A stretch of 48,711 bases of DNA from Prevotellaceae bacterium (GTDB lineage: Bacteria > Bacteroidota > Bacteroidia > Bacteroidales > UBA932): assembly GCA_031258195.1 (NCBI GenBank), contig JAIRNF010000047.1, forward strand, positions 1-48,711, read 5' to 3'. Below are positions 24,829 to 33,090 of the stretch, piece by piece. Numbering within the stretch: position 1 is the stretch's first letter; each line of letters starts with the position of its first letter. The notes below the pieces were generated by a model, which was not told the origin of the DNA, ran no database searches, and saw only the letters and a program-made list of their open reading frames with translations. A program made the position numbers and the translations under genes.

Positions 24829-25116
24829 ATGCAAGATTTTATACATAAAGTTGAAAAAATACGAAAATTTCTCGATTCTACCGTATTCGAGATAGTGGGT
24901 AACGAGGCGATGAATCACTACAAGCGCAGCTTTATTAACGAGGGGTTTACAGATAGCTCCCTAATTAAGTGGAAAGAGGTTAATCGCCGTTTAAATCCTC
25001 GAAAAAAGCAGTCGGCAGATGCTACCCGTCCTATCCTTACAAGGCGCGGCGGCGATCTTGTGCGTAGCATTCGTTGGCGGCGTGATGGTCGTTCTGTAAC
25101 AGGCTTGCCCGTATAG
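24829..25116 (+). pseudogene. Phage virion morphogenesis (Mu gpG-like) protein remnant
   Basis: From ATG 24829 the frame encodes MQDFIHKVEKIRKFLDSTVF, then EAMNHYKRSFINEGFTD, WKEVNRR and ILTRRGGDLVRSIRW. This is the order of motifs in Mu-type virion morphogenesis proteins (KRSF--EGFTD---KW--V, then L---G-L--SI). The expected following part (DLPYA-IHN...G) is lost or out of frame after 25116. It lies between two broken chromosomal genes and is a leftover of a larger prophage. Confidence 0.5.
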
Positions 25117-25149
25117 CAGTCGAAAACCATACCATGCGTGGTATTCCAA

Positions 25150-25479
25150 AGGATCAGCGCATGATTCTCTGCCGCATTCTTTGATGCAAATAATAAGGTT
25201 ACCGTCTTTCGCCCCTTAATCTTTTCGATAAACTCTTTTACCGCATCCGATGCTTTAAGCTCTTGCATATATTTCTTTTTAAACTCTCCCCAGTGGTTTT
25301 TTTTCATCTTCATGAAACCATTGCCGTAGCGGCGTTGAGGGAGTGATATCTTCTGCCCATAAATCGTAGCGGAGGTTTTCTTTCTTTATACCACGGGGTC
25401 ATAAGCGATCAACCAAAACTCTGTAACCGTCAAATTTTTCCTCGGGTTCATATACTCGTTTTATTTTTATCCGTGTCAT
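25150..25479 (-). pseudogene. DUF488 family protein, nonsense and frameshift mutations
   Basis: From ATG 25479 the minus strand reads MTRIKIKRVYEPEEKFDGYR, VLVDRL, then TGA at 25401-25399 where the family has Trp (RLWPRG), and continues PRGIKKENLRYDLWAEDITP and RQWFHEDE. At an A8 run (25304-25297) one extra A shifts the frame; the rest reads NHWGEFKKKYMQELKASDAV and GRKTVTLLFASKN to about 25150. Both lesions inactivate it. DUF488 proteins have no settled function. Its 3' end abuts the prophage remnant. Confidence 0.75.
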
Positions 25480-25540
25480 TGTCCGATATTTTAAGTTGTT
25501 TACGTCAAACGAAAAAAGAAAGGTATTGTTTGCCTCCCGC

Positions 25541-25666
25541 CATTTCGAACGAAGTGAGAAATCTGCTGAATAGAATTACGAAATGAGTGCATTATATGAT
25601 TTTTTCGTGATGCATGATACTTATTTCGTCTTACTGATAAACAGATTTCTCACTTCGTTCGAAATG
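25541..25666. repeat. REP-like palindrome, copy 3
   Basis: The 25-bp arms 25541-25565 and 25642-25666 are exact reverse complements (core CATTTCGAACGAAGTGAG). The loop of 76 bp is itself partly palindromic around ACGAAATGAGT. It lies between the DUF488 pseudogene and the 3' end of aroA. Confidence 0.85.
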
Positions 25667-25703
25667 ACAAAAAGTATGGATAACAGATGGATTAGGATAT
25701 GCG

Positions 25704-26978
25704 CTATTGCTTTGTAAGGCTTTGCAGGTCGTTCCAAAATTGCGGATATGATTTGTTTACGCTTTCTGCTCCACTAATAATAACCTTACCTGTGGATTTT
25801 AGTGCGGCAGTCGCTAAAGCCATAGCAATACGGTGATCGTTATGAGATGAAACTTTTCCCCCCGTTATCGTTCCTCCTGTAATTAGCATGGTGTCATCGT
25901 TTACAGCTATGGTTATTCCCAGCTTGCCAAACTCCTGCTGTAAAGCCAGAGCGCGGTTGCTTTCTTTATGGGGAAGGCGTTTTGTACCATGAATTTTACT
26001 TATGCCATTGCAGTTGGAAGCAAGCACAACGAGTGCAGGGAATAGGTCGGGGCATTCGTTGGCGTCAAACTCAAAAGGTTTTAAGTAGTTACTATAAGTT
26101 GTCGTAACGCTACAAAAAGGTTTGTTTTGTCTTATACATACATTGGTATTAGCCAACTGCAAAGCATCGAGTATCGCTTTATCCGCTTGTAGGGAATTTG
26201 TATCCAGATTGTTTATGGTAACTTCTCCCGCAATAACTCCGGCGACAAGCAGGCATGATGCAGCACTCCAGTCTCCTTCTATATTATAAGATATTGCTCG
26301 GTATTGTTGATTTCCGTTGATACGGAAAATCTCATAATTTTTGTTTTCTACAACAATGCCAAACGATTGAAGCAGATCTATAGTCAGATCGATATAGGGT
26401 TTACTCTTAAGGTTATGAACATAGACTGCAGAATCTTGCTTTGCTAATGGTAAGGCTAGGAGGAGTCCGGTTAATATTTGGGAGCTGATGTTGCCATCTA
26501 TATTAGCGGTGCCGCCTTTTAACGGACCTTCAATAACGGCAGGCAGAAATCCCCTATTGATACGAATACAGACACCTAAATCCTGTAACGGTTTTTCTAT
26601 CATATCTATAGGACGACCTAAAATTGAACCATTACCTGTAATCGTAACCGGACTCGAGAGGAGAGATGCTACTGGTATAATCATTCGGGTAAGTAAACCC
26701 GATTCCCCACAAAACAGCGTTTGCTCTTTTTGGGGTAAAGTCGTAATGCTTTTAGATATAATATGGTAATCGTAACCGTCTTCTTTTACATCGGCACCTA
26801 ATATCTTTGCAATACTTAAAGCAGCTTCAGTATCGTCGCATAAAGTAAGGTTGCGTAATATACTTGTTCCGCTAGCTAGTAAAGCAGCAACGATGGCACG
26901 TTGAGCAATGCTTTTAGATGAAGGAGCAATACTTGTTCCGCTAACTTCCGATGCACATACTGATTTCGTCATACACAA
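25704..26978 (-). CDS. aroA: 3-phosphoshikimate 1-carboxyvinyltransferase (EPSP synthase)
   Basis: A 424-residue enzyme that joins phosphoenolpyruvate to shikimate-3-phosphate. Motifs: PSSKSIAQRAIVAALLASGT (about 20-39), the substrate-binding GESGLLTRM (family G-SGT--R; here SGLLTR), ISSQILTGLLLALPLA, EGDWSAASCLL, FDANECPDLFPALVVLA, KESNRALALQQEFGKLGI and DHRIAMALATAAL near the C-terminus. The variant SGLLTR for SGTxxR and the Bacteroidetes-style length of 410-425 agree with other members of the phylum. The start overlaps the aroD-aroE-aroK gene end by about 38 bp (32 if ATG 26972 is used), so the two are coupled. Confidence 0.92.
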   Translation of the reverse strand: MCMTKSVCASEVSGTSIAPSSKSIAQRAIVAALLASGTSILRNLTLCDDTEAALSIAKILGADVKEDGYDYHIISKSITTLPQKEQTLFCGESGLLTRMIIPVASLLSSPVTITGNGSILGRPIDMIEKPLQDLGVCIRINRGFLPAVIEGPLKGGTANIDGNISSQILTGLLLALPLAKQDSAVYVHNLKSKPYIDLTIDLLQSFGIVVENKNYEIFRINGNQQYRAISYNIEGDWSAASCLLVAGVIAGEVTINNLDTNSLQADKAILDALQLANTNVCIRQNKPFCSVTTTYSNYLKPFEFDANECPDLFPALVVLASNCNGISKIHGTKRLPHKESNRALALQQEFGKLGITIAVNDDTMLITGGTITGGKVSSHNDHRIAMALATAALKSTGKVIISGAESVNKSYPQFWNDLQSLTKQ

Positions 26979-28890
26979 TTTTGCTTACCTGTTCTATTGT
27001 TCGTCCGTTAGTATTAACCAATAACCATGCCGTTTTAAGATATAGCTCTTTTCGCTCTTCAAAAAGATCGCTAGCCGCTTGTTCCGGATTGTCACACTTT
27101 GCTAACAACGGACGTGAACTTACGTTAATACGCTTTAAGCATTGATTTGGAGTGGCATATAAGCATACTACGATGCTCTGCGTTTTCAGCTGCTTACGTA
27201 GCGAAGGATGAAGAATGGCACCACCTCCGCATGATATAGCTGTAGGTGTTTGGCTGCTTAAAATTTCATTTAGCAATGCTTGTTCCTTCTCTCTGAAATA
27301 GGCTTCTCCTTTATTGTTTATTAGCCGTACAACGGTTTCTCCGTAGCGGGACTCCAGCTCAGAGTCAATATCAATAGCAGGCATGTTCAGCATCTTTGCG
27401 ACCAGAGGAGCAACTGAACTTTTACCCGAGCCCATAAATCCGATAAACGAAATATGCTTTGGCATGGGCTGCGGAGACAGCAAAGCTGCTTCCATACATT
27501 TACTGTCTGGCTCTAAACCTGTAAACAGCTTATATCCGTATATCCCTTGGTGCAAAAGCCATTGATTGCCATCAATATAAGTACAGCCTGCATTTATAGC
27601 CTTTTGTTTTAGCGCAGAGCCGTGATAAACGGCATCAAGTATTACCAGCCGCGGTCTCAACCATTGCTCTTCTACAACAGCTGTATTTGGGGTAAGCGTG
27701 CTAGCTAAAATATCTGTATTTATAAGCATAGTCCTCAACTCTTCAAGTCCACTATAGCCGCACCCTATCTTTTCGGCAAATACTTTTGCTTTTTCTACAG
27801 TCCTATTGACTATGGTAACGTTTGCCCCTGCATTTTTTAGCGCGTAAGCGGCTGCGCAACCGGCTCCGCCGGCACCCAATACAATGCAATTCTTACCTTT
27901 TATCGCAATTCCTTTTGCGGTTAACGAACCTGTTACACCAAATACATCAGTATTATATGCCTGTAGTTTACTATCCCTCTCTACTAATGTATTGGAGGCT
28001 TGTAGAACGGCTACCTCATCAGAAGATTGGTCCGCTAGCTTTACGATATCCATTTTAAAAGGCGCGGTAACATTGATAGCACTTAGGTTAAGCTGGTGAA
28101 AGAGCTGTACAATCTCCTCTCCCGATTCGGCAGCCATTCTGAAAAAAGCGTAATCGTCAACAGACGTTGGATAGGCGCTAGTAAAAAACAATGGACTCTT
28201 GCTGTGAAGTATGGGGTTGCCTACTACTGCAAATAGCTTTGTTTTAAGGGGATTTAACAGCGGAATCATTTGCCGCATAGAGCTGGCGGCTAGCTGTCCC
28301 GATGCGGCTTCTTTTCCCTCTTCTATAGATGCATAGGTAAACGGAGCACCTAGATATAAACAAGCAAGACGGGTAATTTTACCTTTTTCGCCCATCGTAA
28401 AAGCTACAAGATTCTTCTCATCTTCGTATAGTGAAAGTACACGGGAGCAGTCTGCCGTTGAGCTAGCAGTAGTTACCAGCTTTACAATATCAGCTTCCAT
28501 GCTTCGGCATTGCCGAATAATGCTTTTCAGCGTCTTGATATCGGGTGTGTTTTCAAAGTTATGATATGATATGATTACTTTGCAACCTTTATTTTTTGCA
28601 TGCTGTATAAGCGTTTGTCTGTAGTTCTCGTTCGCCTCAACCTCTATATCTATATGGCAAGCACCGTTATCGATGGCTAAAATCAACGCTTCTTGCCGTT
28701 TTTGTAACGATGCGTTTCCATCGCGAAACGTTACGATGCTTGTAGTACTTTGCTCTAATAGCTGTTTTATCTGCTCATTGTTCGTCTGCATCAAATCAAG
28801 CCGTAGTTCGACCAGAGGGTTATGGTTTACAGCTGTCAGGCTCTCGTCAAAGCTGGTGGAAGTTATGCTTATGCAGATTTTATGATTCAT
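26941..28890 (-). CDS. Fused 3-dehydroquinate dehydratase / shikimate dehydrogenase / shikimate kinase (AroD-AroE-AroK)
   Basis: One 649-residue chain (from ATG 28890; the frame from 28938 adds a non-family leader) covers three successive shikimate steps. AroD type I occupies about 1-212, with catalytic His110 (ISYHNFE) and Schiff-base Lys137 (DIVKLVT). AroE is about 218-460: SKSP (230-233), VTAPFK with Lys279, NTD with Asp315 and the NADP loop GAGGAG (339-344). AroK is about 478-645: GFMGSGKSS (484-492), DIDSELE, REKEQALL, SCGGGAIL and SSRPLL. All key residues are present, so the chain should convert dehydroquinate to shikimate-3-phosphate. aroA follows with overlap. Confidence 0.9.
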   Translation of the reverse strand: MNHKICISITSTSFDESLTAVNHNPLVELRLDLMQTNNEQIKQLLEQSTTSIVTFRDGNASLQKRQEALILAIDNGACHIDIEVEANENYRQTLIQHAKNKGCKVIISYHNFENTPDIKTLKSIIRQCRSMEADIVKLVTTASSTADCSRVLSLYEDEKNLVAFTMGEKGKITRLACLYLGAPFTYASIEEGKEAASGQLAASSMRQMIPLLNPLKTKLFAVVGNPILHSKSPLFFTSAYPTSVDDYAFFRMAAESGEEIVQLFHQLNLSAINVTAPFKMDIVKLADQSSDEVAVLQASNTLVERDSKLQAYNTDVFGVTGSLTAKGIAIKGKNCIVLGAGGAGCAAAYALKNAGANVTIVNRTVEKAKVFAEKIGCGYSGLEELRTMLINTDILASTLTPNTAVVEEQWLRPRLVILDAVYHGSALKQKAINAGCTYIDGNQWLLHQGIYGYKLFTGLEPDSKCMEAALLSPQPMPKHISFIGFMGSGKSSVAPLVAKMLNMPAIDIDSELESRYGETVVRLINNKGEAYFREKEQALLNEILSSQTPTAISCGGGAILHPSLRKQLKTQSIVVCLYATPNQCLKRINVSSRPLLAKCDNPEQAASDLFEERKELYLKTAWLLVNTNGRTIEQVSKIVYDEISMCIGS

Positions 28891-28987
28891 AAGAGTAGCT
28901 ACAGTGTAAAGAACAAAGATAGTAAATCGGTAAGCCAACCTCTAATTTTCTTGTTAAAATAGGAAAAAGAAGTATTCTTTATTATGA

Positions 28988-29022
28988 TTTGTTACATCGA
29001 TACAAAATATTGCTTATTTTTG
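28988..29022 (+). promoter_or_regulatory. Candidate pheA promoter
   Basis: TATTTTTG (29015-29022) matches TAnnTTTG, and TTTG stands at 28988-28991. The spacer is 23 bp, longer than the usual 19-21. Transcription would start near 29030, upstream of the leader ORF and terminator. Confidence 0.45.
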
Positions 29023-29058
29023 ACTCCATAATCGGTATAAAATATACGCTAAAACACT

Positions 29059-29136
29059 ATGATCAGACAACGATTTTGTAATTTATTATTTTTTAATATA
29101 CTTATTTATAGGATTATATGTAATTATATTGTCTGA
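29059..29136 (+). CDS. Possible leader peptide of the pheA attenuator
   Basis: ATG 29059 opens a 25-codon frame, MIRQRFCNLLFFNILIYRII then CNYIV, with three Phe (two adjacent) and two Tyr codons, ending TGA at 29136. It lies between a candidate promoter and an intrinsic terminator upstream of pheA, the position of pheL-type leader peptides. An exact 7-bp inverted repeat (29064-29070, 29129-29135) brackets it. AT-rich DNA gives Phe codons by chance, so this is a proposal. Confidence 0.35.
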   Translation: MIRQRFCNLLFFNILIYRIICNYIV

Positions 29137-29167
29137 ATTAAACAAATAAAGCTATAGAATGATACAA

Positions 29168-29190
29168 TCCCGCAATTAGCGGGATTTTTT
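29168..29190 (+). terminator. Intrinsic terminator/attenuator before pheA
   Basis: CCCGC and GCGGG enclose AATTA (29168-29182) and are followed by A and a run of T. It lies 25-45 bp before the pheA start and downstream of the candidate promoter, so it can only act on the pheA leader transcript. Confidence 0.75.
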
Positions 29191-29214
29191 TTATATAATT
29201 CGACTCGAATTGAA

Positions 29215-30114
29215 ATGATTGAAAAGGACAAGGAGCAACCTAAAAGAGTTGCTATACCGGGAATAGCGGGTGCGTTTCACGAATTAGCAGCATTGCGGTA
29301 TTTTGGCGATAACATTAAGGTTGAATAGTTTGATACATTCAGCGGTGTTTGCCAGAAAGTAGGCGGCGGCGAGGCTGATTTTGGAATAATTGCGATAGAA
29401 AATACTATAGCAGGTTCGTTGCTTCAGAACTATTCGCTTATTAATACCCATCCGCTTAAAATAGTAGGGCAAAGCGCTGGGGCTGACAAAGAGCGTAAGG
29501 TGTATTTTCATATCGAAATGCAGCTAATGGCTTTACCCGGCGTGGGCTTTAATGAGATTAAGCATATTATATATCATCCTATAGCAATTGCACAACGCCG
29601 TGAGTATTTGGATACGCTACCTCCCTATATTAAAATATCGGAAGCTAAAGATACCGCAGGCGCGGCAAAAATGGTAAGAGAAAGAGAGCTATGAAATACG
29701 GCTGCCATAACCGGAACAAATGCAGCAAGGCTGTATGGTTTAGATATTTTGGAGAAAGATATTCATACCAATAAACAAAACTTTACACGTTTCTTAGTAC
29801 TTTCGAGCCAGAATGTGATATCATCGAAGAATAATAAAAGTTCTGTTTGTTTTGAGATAGCTCACCGTAGCGGCTCATTAGCCGATGTACCGGGTATTTG
29901 GGCAGAGACGGGTATAAATCTAACCAAAATACAGTCTGTTCCGATTATAGGTAAGCCCTATCAGTATTGGTTTTACGTTGATCTGGAATGGAGTAACGAA
30001 GAGTTGTACCGACGTGCCATGTATATGGTAATGCGGCATGTTATCGGCTTAAGTATCTTAGGCGAATATGAGCAGCAGACATACAGTATTCAAAAAATTA
30101 ACAAAGCAGGGTAA
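29215..30114 (+). pseudogene. pheA: Prephenate dehydratase, two in-frame stop codons
   Basis: A single 300-codon frame from ATG 29215 encodes all parts of PheA: start KRVAIPGIAGAFHELAALRY, core IIAIENTIAGSLLQNYSLI, HPIAIAQRREYL, DTAGAAKMV, NTAAITGTNAARLYGLDIL and the ACT domain (SVCFEIAHRSGSLADVPGI, LTKIQSVPIIGKPYQYWFY). The frame is broken by TAG at 29326 (codon 38) and TGA at 29692 (codon 160); both could be C-to-T changes (CAG, CGA). No frameshift is needed. PheA makes phenylpyruvate from prephenate, so the Phe branch is probably lost unless another gene supplies it. It is followed by DAHP synthase after 35 bp. Confidence 0.85.
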
Positions 30115-30149
30115 CTTAATTTACAACAAAAAAGCATTGTGATATAAAA

Positions 30150-31235
30150 ATGAAAATAGATCTAAATATTACGCCGATAGAGAATGAGTTGGAAAATCCA
30201 AAATGGCCTATACTCATTGCTGGTCCGTGTAGCGCTGAAAGTGAGGAACAAATGGTCGATACCGCTTTAAAGCTGAAAAATTCTAAACGTATCAGCTACT
30301 TTCGTGCCGGAATATGGAAACCTCGTACTCGTCCCGGAATGTTCGAGGGCGTTGGAGAGGTTGGACTGCAATGGATACAGACCGTAAAAAAAGAAACAGG
30401 TTTGCTTACTGCCTGCGAAATTGCTACGCCCGAACATGCAGAATTAGCCTTGAAATACGGTATCGATATGCTGTGGGTAGGCGCGCGTACTTCTGTTAAT
30501 CCGTTCGCCGTACAAGATATAGCCGATAGCATTAAGGGAAGCGATGTGGCTGTGTTGGTAAAGAATCCCGTTAACCCCGACTTGCAGCTCTGGATCGGTG
30601 CGCTGGAGCGCATTAACGGGGCTGGGATAACACGGCTGGCTGCCATACACAGAGGGTTCTCTTCATATGAAAAAATACCGTTTCGAAACGATCCAATGTG
30701 GAAAATAGCAATCGCGTTAAAAACGGCTTGCCCCGACCTTCCTATAATATGTGACCCCAGCCACATTGCCGGAGTACGAGAGTTCGTGCCGCTTGTAGCG
30801 CAAAAGGCGTTGAATTTAGATATGAACGGACTGATGGTAGAAGTGCATAACAACCCTGCCATAGCGAAAAGCGATGCACAGCAGCAGCTACTGCCCGAAG
30901 ATTACGCACAAATGATATATAGCCTTCAGCTACGAGAACCATCGATATCTATGGGTATAGAGATTACGGAGCTGGAAGAGTATCGGCAAGAGATTGATTT
31001 AATAGATGAAATGATTATTCAGAAGCTCGCAAGGCGTATGGAGCTGTCTCGTAGAATTGGTCAGTATAAAAGAGATCATAGCTTAATGGTGCTTCAAATT
31101 GATAGATGGGAAAAGATACTTCAAAATCGTATTGCTATGGGATCTGCAATGAGTATCAACCCTAAGTTTTTGAAAAAATTTCTGGAGATGCTGCATGAAG
31201 AATCTATTAACCTTCAAACAGAATCATCAGAATAG
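30150..31235 (+). CDS. Bifunctional DAHP synthase / chorismate mutase
   Basis: A 361-residue fusion. Residues 1-265 are a type I-beta 3-deoxy-7-phosphoheptulonate synthase (AGPCSAESEEQMVDTALKLK, FRAGIWKPRTRPGMFEGVGE, IWIGA-like VLVKNPVNPDLQLWIGALER, IICDPSHIAG, GLMVEVHNNP). Residues about 270-355 are an AroQ chorismate mutase (LEEYRQEIDLIDEMIIQKLA, MELSRRIGQYKRDH). It catalyses the first shikimate step and chorismate to prephenate; the fused mutase usually gives allosteric control by prephenate or Phe/Tyr. The usual aminotransferase and tyrA neighbours of the phylum are absent here. Confidence 0.92.
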   Translation: MKIDLNITPIENELENPKWPILIAGPCSAESEEQMVDTALKLKNSKRISYFRAGIWKPRTRPGMFEGVGEVGLQWIQTVKKETGLLTACEIATPEHAELALKYGIDMLWVGARTSVNPFAVQDIADSIKGSDVAVLVKNPVNPDLQLWIGALERINGAGITRLAAIHRGFSSYEKIPFRNDPMWKIAIALKTACPDLPIICDPSHIAGVREFVPLVAQKALNLDMNGLMVEVHNNPAIAKSDAQQQLLPEDYAQMIYSLQLREPSISMGIEITELEEYRQEIDLIDEMIIQKLARRMELSRRIGQYKRDHSLMVLQIDRWEKILQNRIAMGSAMSINPKFLKKFLEMLHEESINLQTESSE

Positions 31236-31298
31236 CTATGAATGTGGAGTTGACGAAAAATAGTTGTATTTTTACATTAAGCAATAAAACTAATTTTT

Positions 31299-32354
31299 AT
31301 GTCGAATACCTTTGGAAAACGATTTAGGTTAACGTCGTTTGGCGAATCTCACGGAATAGCATTGGGAGGTGTAGTTGACGGTTGCCCTCCGGGGATTGAA
31401 CTGTCTATAGAAAAAATACAACAGGAGCTTGATAGACGTCGTCCCGGGCAAGATCAATTTTCAACTTTGCGTAATGAGGCTGATAAAGTTGAGATTCTGT
31501 CGGGAATGTTTGAGGGTAAAACAACAGGTATGCCTATAGGCTTTATTATTCGTAATTCCGATCATAAACCTGAAGATTACGATGATTTAAAGAATCTATA
31601 CAGACTGTCTCATGCAGATTATACATGGCATAGAAAGTATGGTGTTCGCGATTATAGGGGCGGAGGAAGATCGTCTGCGAGAGAGCATGTATCAAGAGTT
31701 GTAGGAGGTGCAATAGCCAGACAGATTTTAGAAACGAAAGGGATAGAAATAGCTGCTTATACTTCACAGATCGGAAATATTTCATTAGACAAAAGTTATA
31801 CAGAGCTTGATTTGAAAACAATCGAACAATCTCCTGTTCGTTGTCCGGATAAAGATTTAGCGGAAAAAATGCTTGCTTTTTTGAATAAAGTAAAAGGTGA
31901 TGGAGATACTGTTGGAGGAGCTGTTACTTGTATTATAAAGAATGTTCCTATTGGATTGGGAGAACCTGTTTTCGACCGTTTACAGGCACAGCTGGCATTT
32001 GCTATGATGAGCATAAATGCCGCTAAGGGCTTTGAATATGGCAAGGGCTTTGCTGCTGCGACAATGAAAGGCAGTGAGCATAACGATGAATTTATAAGCG
32101 ATAACGGAACGATAAGAACAAAAACAAATCATTCTGGAGGCATACAAGGTGGCATATCTAATGGCGAAGATATTTTCTTTAAAGTAGCATTTAAGCCTGT
32201 TGCAACTATATTTAAGGAGCAGAAAACAACTGATATATCGGGAGCGGAAGTGGTAATGACGGCAAGAGGTCGTCATGATGTATGTGTTGTACCTCGCGCT
32301 GTTCCTGTAGTTGAAGCAATGGCGGCGATGGCTATACTCGATGCAATGCTCTGA
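31299..32354 (+). CDS. aroC: Chorismate synthase
   Basis: A 351-residue FMN-dependent enzyme converting EPSP to chorismate, the last common aromatic step. Signatures: [20 protein letters not shown] with [13 protein letters not shown] at the start, [12 protein letters not shown] (about 112-123, conserved GGGRSSAR), [11 protein letters not shown] (K-PT/VATI) and the C-terminal [18 protein letters not shown]. Length matches the family. It is 63 bp after the DAHP synthase fusion and probably in the same operon, reading towards the convergent Yip1 gene. Confidence 0.95.
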   Translation: MSNTFGKRFRLTSFGESHGIALGGVVDGCPPGIELSIEKIQQELDRRRPGQDQFSTLRNEADKVEILSGMFEGKTTGMPIGFIIRNSDHKPEDYDDLKNLYRLSHADYTWHRKYGVRDYRGGGRSSAREHVSRVVGGAIARQILETKGIEIAAYTSQIGNISLDKSYTELDLKTIEQSPVRCPDKDLAEKMLAFLNKVKGDGDTVGGAVTCIIKNVPIGLGEPVFDRLQAQLAFAMMSINAAKGFEYGKGFAAATMKGSEHNDEFISDNGTIRTKTNHSGGIQGGISNGEDIFFKVAFKPVATIFKEQKTTDISGAEVVMTARGRHDVCVVPRAVPVVEAMAAMAILDAML

Positions 32355-32416
32355 TAAAATTTAAACGCTTTAGCTTGAATTCTTGAGCTAATTTCTCACT
32401 TTGCTCATAATTTACT

Positions 32417-32956
32417 TTATACATACCGTAGTAATAACCATGCAATAACAATAAGTAGAGCAGCCGTTAGCGTTATTAATCCCATAAATGACCATCGTTG
32501 TTTATCTGTTGTTTCCAACATTATTGGCAGCCCAATGTATAAAAGTACCAAAGAGAAGATGGCAAATACCAGCGTAAAGTAAAGGTAGAAACCTATTAGT
32601 GTAACTATAGCCAGCCCAAAATATACAGGGGTTAAAGAGAAAGTTATTAAACGTAATGCCTTGCTAAATGTTGATTTAGACTCAAAATTTGGGGCATATA
32701 TGTTAGTAAGTAAAGCCACAAGCAGCGTGCCTATCAGAACGATAGCAATGGTTTGAATACCGGTTTCAAATCCTGCCTGAAGCCTTCCCTCCCAAAAGAA
32801 AAGTCGAATAAAGCGGGTAAGTCCAATGAGTATAGAAAATATAACAAGATAACCTAACGTATTTCCTGTGGTTTCGCTTACCTCAATTACTTTCCATTCG
32901 CGTTTAGGGAAAAACATTACCGATACGGCTTTATTCCAAGTCTGAATAATATTCAT
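32417..32956 (-). CDS. Yip1 family membrane protein
   Basis: A 179-residue inner-membrane protein with about five helices. The N-terminal amphipathic segment TWNKAVSVMFFPKREWKVIE is the usual lead of bacterial Yip1-domain (PF04893) proteins, and the helix pairs around residues 35-50, 66-88, 105-127, 129-148 and 158-178 match. An acidic loop (SETTGNT) lies before helix 1. Function unknown. It is a single-gene unit between aroC and miaA. Confidence 0.75.
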   Translation of the reverse strand: MNIIQTWNKAVSVMFFPKREWKVIEVSETTGNTLGYLVIFSILIGLTRFIRLFFWEGRLQAGFETGIQTIAIVLIGTLLVALLTNIYAPNFESKSTFSKALRLITFSLTPVYFGLAIVTLIGFYLYFTLVFAIFSLVLLYIGLPIMLETTDKQRWSFMGLITLTAALLIVIAWLLLRYV

Positions 32957-33044
32957 AATACTAGCTGTTTAAAGTTTGGTTGTATCTCAACCAATAAAGA
33001 TACAAAATAGAAAAATATAAGATGCTACTACCTGCTTTTATTTG

Positions 33045-33052
33045 TAGTTTTG
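33045..33052 (+). promoter_or_regulatory. Candidate -7 box of miaA
   Basis: TAGTTTTG matches TAnnTTTG, 38 bp before ATG 33091. No clear -33 box at the standard spacing. Confidence 0.35.
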
Positions 33053-33090
33053 TAGATAGCAATTTTAACATACAATACTAACATATTTTT

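Noticed and set aside
24485-25313. Minus-strand frames across the prophage remnant
   Set aside because: They are antisense to recognisable plus-strand phage coding, or extend the DUF488 fragment past its normal end into unrelated DNA.
8825-25666. CRISPR array formed by the three palindromic repeats
   Set aside because: The copies are kilobases apart, with palindromic arms and no spacers or cas genes.
25399-29694. TGA recoded as Trp (stops in DUF488 and pheA both include TGA)
   Set aside because: Many intact genes here end in TGA (for example mlaE), Trp is encoded by TGG throughout, the pheA TGA aligns with Arg/Lys rather than Trp, and pheA also has TAG.
30296-30862. 188-residue minus-strand frame inside the DAHP synthase gene
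   Set aside because: It is antisense to a gene with full family motifs and has no recognisable domain; long antisense frames are common opposite conserved genes.
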